NCBI GenBank assembly: GCA_036873755.1
Contig: JAVTVY010033720.1
Span: 62,001-126,000, forward strand
Direction of reading: 5' to 3'
Source of the DNA: Hanleya hanleyi
Lineage: Eukaryota; Mollusca; Polyplacophora; Lepidopleurida; Hanleyidae
Length of the DNA stretch: 64,000 bases
A program made the position numbers and the translations under genes. The notes under the pieces are model-generated. The model worked only from the letters and a program-made list of their open reading frames with translations. It was not told where the DNA came from and ran no database searches. Shown piece after piece: positions 21,392 to 33,964 of the stretch (the first letter of the stretch is position 1; the number at the start of each line of letters is the position of its first letter).

Positions 21392-21745
21392 GAGCAGTGT
21401 GACTAACGTCACAGTACCTACGAGGTAGGGTAGGCATTAGGACTCCGAAGCGAACTGAACTCTCCACCCTCCCGCCCCCCGTTGAAATCCTGGCTATATT
21501 AAGATGGGCACTGCCCAAGTCAGAATCACCAGTGATTTTCATCAAAAATCACCAGAAATTTTCATCAAAAGTACGTCAGCTCGGAACTTGCTGGTAACAG
21601 TCCCCTAATGCACCTTCATGCCAAAAATCAAGGTTCTAATATCAACGGTTCTCCTTGTTTTGCCGACAAAAGAATTCGGATGAACTCACTCACTCACTGA
21701 CTGTCAACAGGACAATTTGCAGATGGTAGCCTACTTCGCAGGAAA
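21392..21745 (+). mobile_element. Transposon family T1, element 4 (short form, nested in T2)
   Basis: It starts GCAGTGTGACTAACGTCACA, then CCTACGAGGTAGGGTAGGC. It ends GTAGCCTACTTCGCAGGA. The interior matches element 3 in full, including the ACTCACTCACTCACTGAC subterminal run. The surrounding T2 sequence is continuous in T2 copy 1 (near 16220-16260), showing this is an insertion. The 60-codon minus frame inside is not a gene. Confidence 0.8.
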
Positions 21746-21802
21746 ATTTGCAATAAAATTGATTCGCTGAGTTTGAAACTCAGGTGGGTTACAAGCCCTT
21801 AA

Positions 21803-23519
21803 CATGTTTCGTTCTGTCAGATGAAACGGAGCAGCAAAGTACGAAATTGTTGCCGTTTGCTGGGTTTCCAACACTTGATGGCAAGGTCTTTTTACAATCT
21901 CGTTAGTTATCAATCGAATAATATCAGTTTAATAAGAAAAGCAAAAAATAATTAATAACTCGAGATAGCTTACATGACGCCACACAGAAGGCAATTTGAA
22001 TCTGACTTTCCGAAAATACACGAGAAAACCAGCATATTACATCCATGATATAACAGCCACGAACGGTATGTTTCAGGAAACAAAATCGAGACCAGTTGCA
22101 GACGGCTGCTTCTGGCTCTCTGCCATCAGTTGACTTTTGGTTATTTGTGTAATAAACTTATCGGGGCACAATCGGAAAACTGTTATTTGAAAACCGCCTT
22201 TATTGCACAGTTGTACTTGTACCGCAGAAAGAGTGTTCGGAAGCACTTAACGGATACATAAAGGTTTATTTGCCCATTCTGCTTGTTTGTTTTTGCTCTT
22301 CGGTCTCCATTCTTTATGTGTCTGTCCGTGTTGTTGATGCTGGAAGCAAGAACGTTTATACGTCCTCGCTTAAGGTATCGGATCTCGAGAAGCTACATCC
22401 AACAGAAAGCCATAAATTTCCCCGAGGCGTTATTGTAGGCCGTATGTAAATGTTTTATCATAGCCAACCCCGCGGTATCGTTGTTGGCAATGACTATTAT
22501 GACGGATTCGTTTGTAGAAAAGGAGAAAATATTATCGGCGATCAAAACAAATAAAACTCCCATCACAACAGCTGCTTCCCACCGGAAATTTATTTTCTTC
22601 CCGTATTATTTATCATGTATGTTCCCCGGTGTGGAAAAAGAAAACAACAATTAGGACAGCACCAGCGATAAAGCGAAACATTTCAGTTATGTGCTGAGCG
22701 ACAGAGTAACCATAAACGCCATGGGCTTACCGGTCATTTATCTTTGTCGCATAACGATGGTTTTAACAGGGATATACGAGTTCTGCTTTAGTGGCGTTCC
22801 ATTGAGCGCGAGTTTTCACACTGTCATCTTGAGTAGCGATACGGATCCTGCCTCGCACATGTCTAAACATTTCACCCAAAGATTCTGGTGGAAAGGCAGA
22901 AAAAATATACACAGGACTAACATTCCCCAAAGAACATATTAGCCCGGGTTTGTTGAAACTGCGCGGGGAAAGTTTTGTCTAAGCAAACCAAATAGTAAAC
23001 CGATCCGTCTACCTAAATACTAGAGCTACCTACCGCTTCAGATGGGGAGTAAAAAGAAGCTAAAAGCGAACACAATCTTGAACAAAGAGCGCGAAATTGG
23101 GCGTACAGTGCGAGGTCAGGAGGGGTGGTATATTGGCTGGTTAAAAGAAACTTATATCCTTCTTACAATTATGTCTCTCAATAGACTAGTTCGTTTGTAT
23201 AGACATTTTTTTTATACCCATCCCGACTTACATCCTGACTGGGAATGCTGAAGCGAAACCACCTGAGGAGGAATCGAAAGAAATTAAATTTTATTCTAGA
23301 TGAAAGAGAAATGAAACAAGGAATCATTAATAAAACAGCAACAAGAGGCAAACAATGTCAGCAGCAACAACAACAGCAACAGATCTGAGATGCGATTAAA
23401 GCAACTCGGCAAAAATTGAGCTTTCAAATGCATATAAGATTTTTTACGAACATAATTTACTTTTCGATTTTCAGGGACGCGGTATAGACATTTATTGACA
23501 AACACACACTCATTTTAAC
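21803..23519. other. Stretch without recognisable gene
   Basis: Short frames (22691-22942, 23042-23251) show no known domain. A small CAACAG-rich run lies near 23335-23380. Much of 22.1-23.0 kb is less AT-rich and non-repetitive. It could hold conserved non-coding sequence, but nothing in the window proves it. Confidence 0.4.
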
Positions 23520-24985
23520 GAAAAACTAACTCGTTATTACCAAGTACAGTGTCGTTACTCGAGAAACTAGCTCATTTTATTGCGAGATACTCACTCGTTA
23601 TTACATTATTACGCCATACACCGTCCTTATTTCGAGATAATAATTCGGTATAACTAGGTACAATGTCGTTATTAGGAGATATAATTGTCTCGTAATAACG
23701 AGTTAGTGTCTCATAATAGCTAGTCATTATTATCTCGCGAAAGCGCGTGAGCCTCTCGAAATAAGTTAGTATCTCGTAGTGCTAACGAGTAGGTATATCG
23801 TAAAAGCGAGTTAATATCTCTGATAATTTTTTTTTTAAATTTTATTCACCAATTAAAGAAAAAAATATAATAAGTACATATCTTCATTGAAGGTTTCATT
23901 ATGGCGGGAATAAAGTCCAAATGGGCTTGTTCTATAAACGAGAAAATATTTCGTAATAACGAGTTAGTATCTCGTAATAATGAGTTAGTATCCGTAAGAA
24001 CGAGTTAGTATCCATAATAACGAGATAGTATCCATAATAACGAGTTAGTATCCCATAATAACGAGTTAGTATCCCATAATAATGAGTTAGTATCCATAAT
24101 AACCAGTTAGTATCCATAATAACGAATTAGTATCCCATAATAACGAGTTAGTATCCATAATAACGAGTTAGTATCCATAATAACGAGATAGTATCCATAA
24201 TAACGAGTTAGTATCCCATAATAACGAATTAGTATCCCATAATAACGAGTTAGTATCCATAATAACCAGTTAGTATCCATAATAACGAATTAGTATCCCA
24301 TAATAACGAGTTAGTATCCATAATAACTAGTTAGTATCTCGTAATTACTGTGACAATTTAGTATCTCGTGATGTTAGTATTTCGTAATAACGAGTAAGAA
24401 TCTCGTAATAACGAGTTAGAATCTATAATAATAACGAGTTAGTATCAAGTTATAGTGAGTCAGTATCTCGTAATTACGAAGTATCTCGTAATAACGACTA
24501 CTGTCTCATAATAACGAATTCGTATCTCGAAATAGAGTTATAGTCTCGTGATAGCGAGTTAGTACCCCGTAATAACGAATCCGTATCACGACAATATCGA
24601 GTTAGTATCCCGTAATAACGACTTAATATCTCGTTCTGACGAATTAGTAAATCGTAATGGCGAGTTAATCTCGTGATAATTAGTTAGTGTTTGGTAATAA
24701 CGAGTTAATATTTGGTAATAACGAGTTAATATCCCGTAATAACACGTTTCGCGTAATAACGACTTAAAATCTCGTGCTAAAATCAATCGTAATAGCGAGT
24801 GATATTTTAGTTAGGGTTTCGTAACAATGAGCTAGTATTTCGTTATTACGAGTTACTATCCCGTAATCACGAGTTAGTATTACGCAATAACAAGTGAGTA
24901 TCTCATAATTCCGCGTTAGTATCACGTAATATGAAGTTAGTATCACATAATACGAGTTAGTATCTCGTTATAATCATTTTATATA
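23520..24985. repeat. Long minisatellite, ~20-bp unit
   Basis: About 1.45 kb consist of diverged units of the form TAACGAGTTAGTATCCATAA or TAACGAGTTAGTATCTCGTA. They are most regular at 23940-24340 and decay on both sides. A non-array insert of about 110 bp lies near 23825-23935. The frames reading Y-Y-x-I-L-T-R are translations of the repeat. Period variation of 18-21 bp and the absence of unique spacers rule out a CRISPR array. Confidence 0.9.
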
Positions 24986-26962
24986 TCGTAATATCGAGTT
25001 AATTGTTGTTATATATCCGTGGATTAGAGTCATAATTTATAGTTAGTACGGTTTCACAGGTTTCATTTTCAGTTGGACACGATAGCACATTTTACTTCCG
25101 AATAGATGGATTGTACTCTCCACAGCAGACGCGTAGCTGTCGTCGTTTTGGATGCTTGAACGTTTTTGGGGATTAGTTGAAATTTCAGGTTTACCATTCC
25201 TTTTTTTTCATGTATTCCTAATTAATTCAATACCACGTTTCGTGTGGAACATATTGATGAGTATACGAAAAGGAAATGTTACGAAGTGAAACATTTTGAA
25301 TGACAGGGGAATAAATGTTACTGATGTCGTCAAAATATTTTGGATATCGTTTTCTCGCCTTCTCATACGTTTGAGTGTGGGAAGATGTCAGCTGGGGAAT
25401 TCGTCCCACCTTGGCAAGTATGTAGAATGGGTTATGGTCTCTTTGTAAATAAAGAAGAAAAGATCATACCCTAACGTCGGGATGTTTAGATTGTGCCTTA
25501 ATGCAAAACAACTGTAACTCTCTTCGTCGTATATACGCTTCAACATCACGAGCGAGACATCGGCATTCTCACCTAATTTCTGCCATATACCACGATTTCC
25601 CGGGGAGAAGAGTGTCGGGCCGTATGTCATATAGCCTATGGGAAACACGTGGGCAGAACAATTGAAGACATCTTTGGAAAGGAATATTGCTGATTGTAAG
25701 CATTTAAGGTCATTTCCTTGGCACGTCGGCTACCCTACGACAGTGCGATTGTCTTGACGTGTGTGGCTGAGCACCAACAGGACATTTTCAAAATTTCAAA
25801 ACGGTTGTCATGGGAACGTTGTCACGGATCAGATATATCCACATATGAAGCTTTGCTCGGTGCCATAGAAGGAAGGATTGCATACGCAGCTCTCCCGGCT
25901 ACCGGAATGTGAACAAATAAATTAAAATTATATAATATAATCAATATTTTCTATATGCTATTTGGTGCAGGAGAGATACCTTCGGAAACAATGGCTTTGC
26001 TAAACGTGATATTTTCTAAAATAGAACTTTGAGCGCTCTCGATCTATGGATTGTTTGTGATTAAAGTGAAACAAGAAAAACATCGTTTCTGTCAATATCT
26101 CTGTACAAATTCTAAAATATATACAAATATATTTACTGACAGAAGAAGTGTGATGAAATTTTTATTAGAATATGTTTTACACGTTGCGTAGAATTTCTTG
26201 CGAGATGATATGATTATATGAGACATACGTCATTTTGTGTACATTGTTTGACACAGCCTTCGAGTGCTGTATCACATTTCTGTTTTATCTTCAGATGCTA
26301 TCGTCGTATAAACTGTGAAATGACTGAATGGCAAATCGTTGAAGATCAGGTCGTAGATTTCTAGTTGATTATATAAGAAATACTATACATCAATGTCAGC
26401 TGAATATATTTGACATCAATATTTCGGGGGAAATCTATAAAACAGAATGCTTCCACTTACATCGTCTGACATTTGTGTAATAAATTTGTCAACCCCGCGA
26501 GTTTCTTTGCAATATTCGTTCCTGACTTGGAAAAACGTAAAATACCAACAACGGGGTGGTAGGTTAAAGAAATGAAATGGAACTGATACAAATATTTACA
26601 AAGGTTTTCACCAACTTTATCTTGACTCTCAATGTCGAAACAACACAAGGAAAACATCATAATCATATTTCCTAAAGAAAACATGAAACTTTTACCACCG
26701 CTGATTGTCTCGAAATGGGAACAGGAAAGCCAGACGTTTTACCGGTTTACTTTCTTTTGTTGTTTGACATTGGGCCACATATTTTCTCTCTTAAATTTTA
26801 TGTTTTCTGAATAGAAGCAATTTTACAAAGCACAAGAACAATTTTTAGAACAATGTGCAATTCAGTCCGCACGTGGTCACCAGACTTGTTCTGTCGACGC
26901 TGACGTCTCGGCACTGGGTGGCTTTACAATTCCTGGAGGAAAGCGTTCCGAATAGCTGAGAC
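24986..26962. other. Stretch without recognisable gene
   Basis: No repeat or tRNA-like sequence was recognised. Minus frames at 25227-25409 and 25388-25648 and plus frames at 25718-25912 and 26632-26814 have no identifiable domain. Confidence 0.4.
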
Positions 26963-26964
26963 TA

Positions 26965-27125
26965 CACGCTTAAAACTAAAGTGTTGAAACTTACTCGTAA
27001 AGTGTTGAAATAACCCTTTAAGTGTGTCCACAGGGACTGCTCTTTAAGTGTTATCCCTGTGGACACACTTAAAGGGTTATTTCAACACTTTAAGAGTAAG
27101 TTTCAACACTTTAGTTTTAAGCGTG
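26965..27125. mobile_element. TA-flanked foldback F1, copy 1
   Basis: It is an almost perfect palindrome. CACGCTTAAAACTAAAGTGT on the left meets its complement on the right, with TAACCCTTTAAGTGTGTCCA inside each arm. The centre is GGGACTGCTCTTTAAGTG. TA dinucleotides lie directly outside both ends. A second copy with the same termini and TA flanks is at 52892-53041, which supports a TA-targeting (mariner/Tc-type) MITE. No coding capacity. Confidence 0.85.
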
Positions 27126-27127
27126 TA

Positions 27128-28164
27128 TAAACTCCTCGCGGACCAAGCGTTGAACACTGATAGTACGGAATGCGATGACTGCCGGTGAAGTTTGTATTTC
27201 TTTGTCGTTCTTGGGAAGAAAACTCTAGCTCTGTTTACCTAGAACTCGGCACAGCTGATGTAAATATTGTGGTCGCGTTCTTTCTAAACAGATTTCTCGC
27301 CTTCCTTCGCTATCATCGTGGTAATATGGATATTCGTGATAGGTTTTTATGATATGCGCCCCAGATATATCAAAGACGATTAGTCTAAGATTGGCCATTT
27401 CAAGCGTTTAAGTACTTGTTCGACCTATTCTTCAACATACACTAACGGTTATAAGCGAGATTGTGTGTTCTTAGAAGATGGTATCTCCCTCTCAAAATAA
27501 AGAAAGATCGGACTCTGCTGGTATCGAAATGTTTAACAACATTGTCCTGGAAGAATACACAGTTGCTAAGAGAGCCTGCCAATCGAGATGGTATCTGCCG
27601 ACTAAAGTAGCTGGCTAACAGACCGGAGAAAATAAACATACACACGGGCGAACGATCCGCGGGAAACGCGCGGGGAGCACGAAAAATGAACACTGGAACT
27701 CCTGGCGATGAACGAGGTAGAAGCGGTTTTCTACATTGACTAGCCCGAGAGAATCGGTAAAGCAACAAACACAGTTGGGATAGCATGCTGCGGTAGGTTT
27801 CAGCTGTTCGAGAGTAGGAGACCTTTGTTACTTCTTCATCTTTCATGTTTATTTAACCTAAGAGGAATGCCCCATCCACCTTACAAGCTGAGCAACGTGG
27901 CATACACCCCGATATATGCTTAATCTGTGGAGAAGATCAGTCTTTTTGATTTGTCAGGCTTAATCTCGAATGCCGTAGCCTCACGTAAGAATATCATCTT
28001 TGACCGCGAAACTGAGTTCAACACGATGAGTATCAATGTAATCATTGTCAAAATAAACTATAAAACTAAATACACTGGAATTCTCCAACTTTTAGAAAGT
28101 ACCTCATTCAACGTAAATAAACAGGAAATGAAGCTACTTTTCGTTGAAAATCGATGCATGTATT
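27128..28164. other. Stretch without recognisable gene
   Basis: The 134-codon minus frame (27442-27846) is the longest non-repeat frame hereabouts. It has no recognisable domain, and its composition (R/S/F/L-rich) is typical of chance frames. Confidence 0.4.
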
Positions 28165-28420
28165 CGTAGGTGTCAGAACATTTCGGCACGCGACATTTCG
28201 GTACAAAGTGGTGAATACGACATGTTGGCATGCGACATTTCGGCTCAAAGCGGTAGATACGACATTTTGGCATGCGACATTTCGGCACAAAAGCGGTCGA
28301 TACGACATTTTGGCATGCGACATTTCGGCACAAAAGCGGTCGATACGACATTTCAGCATGCGACATTTCGGCACAAAGCAGCGGATACGAAATTTTGGCA
28401 CGCGACATTTCGGAAACTTC
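28165..28420. repeat. ACATTTCGG minisatellite, ~45-bp higher-order unit
   Basis: About five units alternate CATGCGACATTTCGGCACAA with AGCGGTCGATACGACATTTTGG. The first 40 bp match the short array at 8063-8105. Frames in four phases through it (28058-28545) are repeat translations. Confidence 0.9.
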
Positions 28421-31217
28421 ATCTCAAAGGCCAAAATATAATAAAAAAGATTTTCACATTTTTCTAACAGATATATAGACATAACATATATGGCTATCAA
28501 GATGTAAAATTTGGTAGTGGTTGTCCAGATGTCTAATTCAGTCAAAATTGATCAAGTGAGTCACAGCATTAGAAAAGACAAATGCATGATACATCATTAA
28601 GTTAGACCTATTAAATTTGTGTAACAAACCTGTTTTACAGCCCAGGTAAATATGAATACATATTCGTTACACATTTTACAAATAAATGAAAAGTTTAACC
28701 CCACTTAGCCTGATCTTATACATGTATATGTTGTCTGTTTGGTGGCGAATTTGATAATATATCTACAAATTCACATAAATAAATCAATATTGCCCCAAAT
28801 TCAAAGATTCAAGGTATAAGTTTTTACAGAAATAAAAAATACACGTGTATTTGAGTTACCGTTTAATTTAAATAATTATCGTTTCATTTGAACACCGTGG
28901 ATGTCTTGACGTCTAAGGCTCAAACGACCCTATCTCCTGGTTAGGCATGGTGTGATATTTATGACAGAGCAAGAGAAGACTATGAAAGCTAAAATGTAGA
29001 CGCTTGAAGATCCGATCGACAAATCTTCACAGGAATAATATGGCTCGTTCCTCAAGAACGATTTGGGAAATAAATACACGTACTCCCATTCCATTTTTTT
29101 TTATATCCCAATTAAGTTGATAAACTGTGATTCAATCGACAGCTAATGGTTTCTTCGGGTCAATCTTGGGCTGTAATTGTGTTTTCTATTGGACCTCAAT
29201 CTTGATTTCGTCTCTTGTCGAGATGGAAGGACTACATTTTTATAAGGAATCACCGGCGCTGAACAACTCTCTTGTGTTCATTGATAGGGATAGCCCAAAC
29301 AATACAACATCCAGCGGCATGACAAGGGGAAAAGACGTAAATGAAGATTCGAAAATGTCCAGCCTCTGTTGAAAAATTAACTCCTGGTGTATAATAGGAA
29401 TCTGGACAAAAAGAAAATCGAATCGAAATTGACCTTCCATCGGGGCTATCATAAATCTTGGGGCTTATTCTAGTTTTACGCCGATGCGGACAAACTGTAA
29501 TGACAAGTTTATAAAATTGTTGGGTTTATATGTGTCTTACATCAAGTTAATGCATCACTAGAGACAACAGTGACGTCTTCTTATAACACCATCGAAGGGC
29601 GGGAGAGGACGGTTTAATGGGGGATTAACTCATCAATTCCGCCTGGATGACAGCATTTTTGCCCCCGCGAGATGCCTTACAAATATCGGTTCAGGAACGG
29701 CGCTGAATTGCCCAGAGTTGTACACAATAGAATTACAATAATTCAGTCCTCGGTACAGAAACAAATTAGACCTGCCTTTAATAACACACAATTTCCGCAA
29801 TACAAAAAGTCTATTCTTATCGCATGTTGGGAGAGGAGAGACTTTGATGAGCGATTCTACACTGGGGAAACGGAATTGCAAACTATACAATAGCTTCGAC
29901 ACAAATGACCAGAGACATAAAAACTACTGAAAATTAGAAAAAATCGCGTTTGTACAGAGTTGGCAAATATTTTCTTCTAATGAAATTTTTTGTTGCTCAA
30001 CTTCAGAAGACGTTATTTGGTTCTACTCGTCGACGTATAAAAGATTGCGAGTCCGTTTCAAAATATTGATCTATACTCATTCTAATATTCGGCGAATCTT
30101 ATAGTCTTTTAATAGAATATATTTGTTTTACAAGAGGCACCTAAACCTGTTGACAGCTTCTGTCTTTCTGGTACTGGACCCGCCTGCTGTTGGGCCAATC
30201 ACTGGATAATTCAGATGGAAAACGAGAACGTGTCAACTGAGACAGGTAAAACGCACTCGGCACGGTCTCGCACTATACATTTTGTACCTCGATTCGCACT
30301 GCTAGGAATCCATATTGGCATCCATGTTGGAAGCACAGTATCACGCCGAAACTCCAAACAGCGCATGTCAGATGCATAACTTCCGTTACCAGGTTGAGAC
30401 GAAAAACCACGAGAAACACCCCGAATTAGAAGAGATCCTTCGGGGGTAGAATCAAGGGAATAACCATTTCATTTGAATATATATTTTATCTCCTAATAAG
30501 GAAGAAATATAACGAGGACTATGTGAGCGGAAACACGGCGGATCACGGTTAACACCGTAGAAGTGCAAAATCCTTACACCATTAATGCGCGAGGTACTAT
30601 GACTTCGACGGACTAGACCGAATAGTCGCGAATGCTGTGAAACGCATTCTCTTCCGTTCGGCCCTTTTCGTTATTTACCGACGTCGAGTCAGGGACCTCT
30701 CTCATAATACTCACAACTTCAATATTTGGTAGATTGTTTTGTCGTGAGAAGTCACAAAGTAGTCCACCAAAAACTCTTATAATCATGAAATAATTTGGAT
30801 ATTTTTATAAAGTGTTTAACGGAATATTGGTCTCTCGCTTATCAGCGGCGGGAAATTATTCTCTTGCCACGTATGTACAATGAGAAAGCTCGTCTTAATT
30901 CAAACTGCCGCAGGTCGAAGACCAACCACTGAAGGGGAGACGGTTCACTGCTACATGTATGTCATTACGTAAGTTGACCGATAGTCTTTCTGGCAACAAG
31001 CTTTCGAAATTGGCCACATTGATATCAGCCCAATGAGCAGGTAGCTAGAATACCTCATGTCAAACAATGTGCATCCTTTTAACAGAAGCCATGATTGGCT
31101 AATACCGGAACATTACACGCTATATTACGGTCTCATTGGTGGAGAAAAGAAGGAAAACTAACCCTCTTCATGTTCTTGTTGACATGTCAAGTAAGCCTAG
31201 GTCAGTCGGGTCAGAGC
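28421..31217. other. Stretch without recognisable gene
   Basis: Unique-looking AT-rich sequence. Frames at 29127-29372, 29240-29452, 29633-29902 and 29672-29893 overlap each other on both strands and show no domain. Confidence 0.4.
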
Positions 31218-31290
31218 AAGAGGTTAACCGGGGTTTGAACCAGCGACCTCTGGCTTACTAGTCCAGTGCCCTACCAACTGAGGCTGAGAG
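31218..31290 (-). repeat. tRNA-Thr(AGT)-like SINE head
   Basis: The minus strand reads TCAGTTGGTAGGGCACTGG (A box), an anticodon stem CTGG/CCAG with loop containing AGT, then GAGGTCGCTGGTTCAAACCC (B box). This is the layout of a tRNA-Thr. The acceptor stem does not close and no CCA-side partner is visible, so it is a tRNA-derived SINE head or tRNA pseudogene. The body would run toward lower coordinates (about 31000-31217) but shows no recognised tail. Confidence 0.65.
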
Positions 31291-33964
31291 CTGAATGGAA
31301 ATTTCCAATAGCTACAAGCTAGTACAGGCACTGGTGAACCCGCTTCCTACCACACATTTATGCCATTACATGAATATGAACAGATGGCACTGTTACTCAC
31401 ATACGGGCGATTCGACGTGATTGCGCTGTGTCTCACGGGAGGAATACGGGAGAAATACCTGAATTTGAATTTAAGACGAATATATTCGTCGGTCCAAGGC
31501 TTTTCTGATGTTAACCTAAGACAGTAAGTGTCTGTGAACTGAACAATCTACGAGAAGATACTTCGATTATAAGCTTATCGCTCCCAGCGAAATGGAAACC
31601 AGTGTGGTCATTTATAGAAATCAACCCAAAGCATTGCATACAAATAAATTGAAACAATCTACATGGAAACCATCAAGACCTGGACTTTTAGTAAAAATAT
31701 TTTCATGAAATAATTTTTTTTTTTTTTCAGGCAAAAATATAGCAACAACATATTCCTCTCCCATAAGTTTTTATTTTCCGTTTGGGTTCCCCTTGAAATT
31801 TTCCGACAAAGACAAAATCCAAGACACATTGGGCTTCAGATAACATTTTGGTTACGCTACCGGATTTCATGGCCATCCTGACAAGTTACAAATTACGAAT
31901 TTCGGAATTAGAAGAGAATTAGAATGTGAATTCCATAGGACTGACGCAGCCCAATAAGGCCTTCGAGAATAGGTAGAATAAGGATTCTGAGTAAAGGTAC
32001 AAGATTGACCAGTTCATTACGCCTGATGTCTAACTCAATAATGTGGTGGTAGAAGACGTCGAGATAAGTTAATTTACCATTCCAGTCCACTCTTCTTGGC
32101 GCTCAGGTTCTGATTGAGAACAGACAGCTTATTGCTTTGTTTCAACCGTTAGTAATAGCGGGCCAGAGGTTTTAATCTCCTCGCATAATGTTTACACATG
32201 GTGTGCACAAATATTAGAATAAGGCGTATTTCTCGAGTCGTTCAGTGTCTAATATAAGACAGCAACGAGAGCCAAGGAGAGCAATAACAGCGAGAAGGCT
32301 TATTGGGACGATGTTTGTAATCGCGCTCCAACGGAGACTCGAGGGCCCGGAGAAACGGTCCAAGAACGGCATCCAAACACGGCTGAGAGCCAACGACAGC
32401 CAATATCCGCCCTAACCAAACTTTGAAGAGTTCCCCGGCAAGGCGATGGGCATTTCACTGCCTCGGGGAATAATTTTTCAGACATTCTCATCAGAAAACT
32501 TCCTTCCTTTCCACTGAAGATAACCAATAAGCTAGCTTACTTGTGGCTTGTGAATCCGGAAAGACGCTATGGTCCCTGTGAATCGCTGGTGGCGCTTTTC
32601 TTAATGTGTGTTTGTTTCCAAGTGCTCTACAAGGGAACGGCCACAAAGGTTATGGACACTGAGGCTTTTGTCTATGGCCGCTCGCGCCGTTCGCGTCAAA
32701 CTAGTCTTCTCTGCTCTCAGAATGTCTTCGTGAAAAAGAAACACGATTGAATCCCGTTTGTCTGGTACTGGACTCGTCACTCTTTGATCGGTTGATGCTT
32801 CCGACTTCTGGCCATGGGTTTTCCACAAAGAGTGATTCTTGACTCGAATCAATAAGTCTGTAAGCACAAGGGGGCTTAAAGTTTTGTCGTTTTCCATCAC
32901 ACGGAAAGCTCTTTTCAATGAAATGGAAAACGCGAAAGAAAACTTGAAGCTCTTCATGCGGTAACCGACGATGGGCTCGAAAATTTAAACAATTTATCAT
33001 GACTGCATGCAATGATTCAATTCAATAAATGGAATATCAAACTTAAGCCTAATTGTCCAAAAGTGCATGCTTTGAATTTAAGTTTTCAGATTTTCCCTTA
33101 GAGTTGGAAATTTCGTCTGTGGCCGTTTTCTATTTATTGCTTTTTAACTGCGTAACATATCTGAGGGGTACGCCATCGTCTGTATTCGTTTACTTTTTAG
33201 TATTTATTTGTTCAGCATTGGTTATCGCGTGTTAAAACAATACTCGTCGTCCTCGCTAAAATGTCTGACTTGCAGAACATTGTTTTGGGATGGAACAAAG
33301 TCAGATGGTTTTAAGATGAATAAGGGCGTAAACTACCATAAGGTGTTGACCCCCGCCGAAATGAGCCGATCGTGATTGACAACGCAAACATATGGCTATA
33401 AGCTTACCTCATAAAACGAAATAGGAAAAACAAATCAGGGAAAGTCATTCGTTTCGACTGAGCTGATGACAATTGTGGAGTAATTAGGACCTGATGGTTT
33501 CTCCATTATTCTACAGAAACAAACAAGACGATGTCAGAAAACACACGTTCATGTTTTAAATGAATATCTACAGCTTATCTTCAGCGTGAACGTTCGCACG
33601 CACAAATAAGCAGCGGGTTATTTATTCCTGGCTGTATATGTCTTCCGCTCACCCGAGGGAAGATAGGGGAATATTCGCTCCTTAAGATTGCTAGGTAGCA
33701 CTGTGGATTTCGAGTGAACACCAGCCAATGGAAAGCAGTCTTCCAAATTTCCTTGTTTTCCAAATTATAATGCGTCATCTGCATAAATTATAGTCGAAAG
33801 TTAGAAGTTTTGCTATTTTATTCATCATTTGTATTGTCAGTTTTAAGATCACATGCACTGAAATATAACCAAATATTACATTGAATGAAAAGTATCATCA
33901 GAAGTCTACTCGTGCATGCTGAGTCCCATATTTACCCATCCTGTACCAAGCCGATATTTTGTCG
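31291..33964. other. Stretch without recognisable gene
   Basis: A long T tract ending in CAGG (about 31708-31731) looks like a splice acceptor, but no coding sequence follows. Frames at 32300-32527, 32541-32750 and 32601-33012 overlap on opposite strands with no known domain. Confidence 0.35.

Larger units (their letters stand above)
20121..21802 (+). mobile_element. TTAA-flanked element T2, copy 2, with two nested insertions
   Basis: The left TTAA is at 20121-20124, followed by GGGCTTGTGACCCACCTGAG. The right end is CTCAGGTGGGTTACAAGCCC, followed by TTAA at 21799-21802. Removing the two nested elements (20220-20770 and 21392-21745) leaves a sequence collinear with copy 1 at 15.0-16.3 kb, apart from ~570 bp extra in copy 1. 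TTAA sites suggest piggyBac-type targeting, though the TIR does not begin with the usual CCY. No transposase was seen. Confidence 0.75.

Noticed and set aside
15035..21802. Segmental duplication of host DNA between 15 and 21 kb
   Set aside because: Homology stops at TTAA on all four outer borders and the ends are inverted repeats, so transposition explains it better.
23520..24985. Possible CRISPR array
   Set aside because: The repeat is contiguous with 18-21-bp period and drifting units, has no unique spacers, and the sequence is eukaryotic.
27442..27846. 134-codon minus-strand open frame
   Set aside because: No known motif, no splice context, no repeat or conservation evidence; composition is like a chance frame.
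28058..28545. Several 68-145-codon overlapping frames on both strands
   Set aside because: They translate the ACATTTCGG minisatellite in different phases.
31218..31290. Functional tRNA-Thr gene
   Set aside because: A and B boxes are present but the acceptor stem does not close, so a SINE head or pseudogene is more likely.
31708..31732. Polypyrimidine tract ending CAGG, considered as a splice acceptor
   Set aside because: The following sequence is AT-rich with stops in all frames; T tracts are common here.
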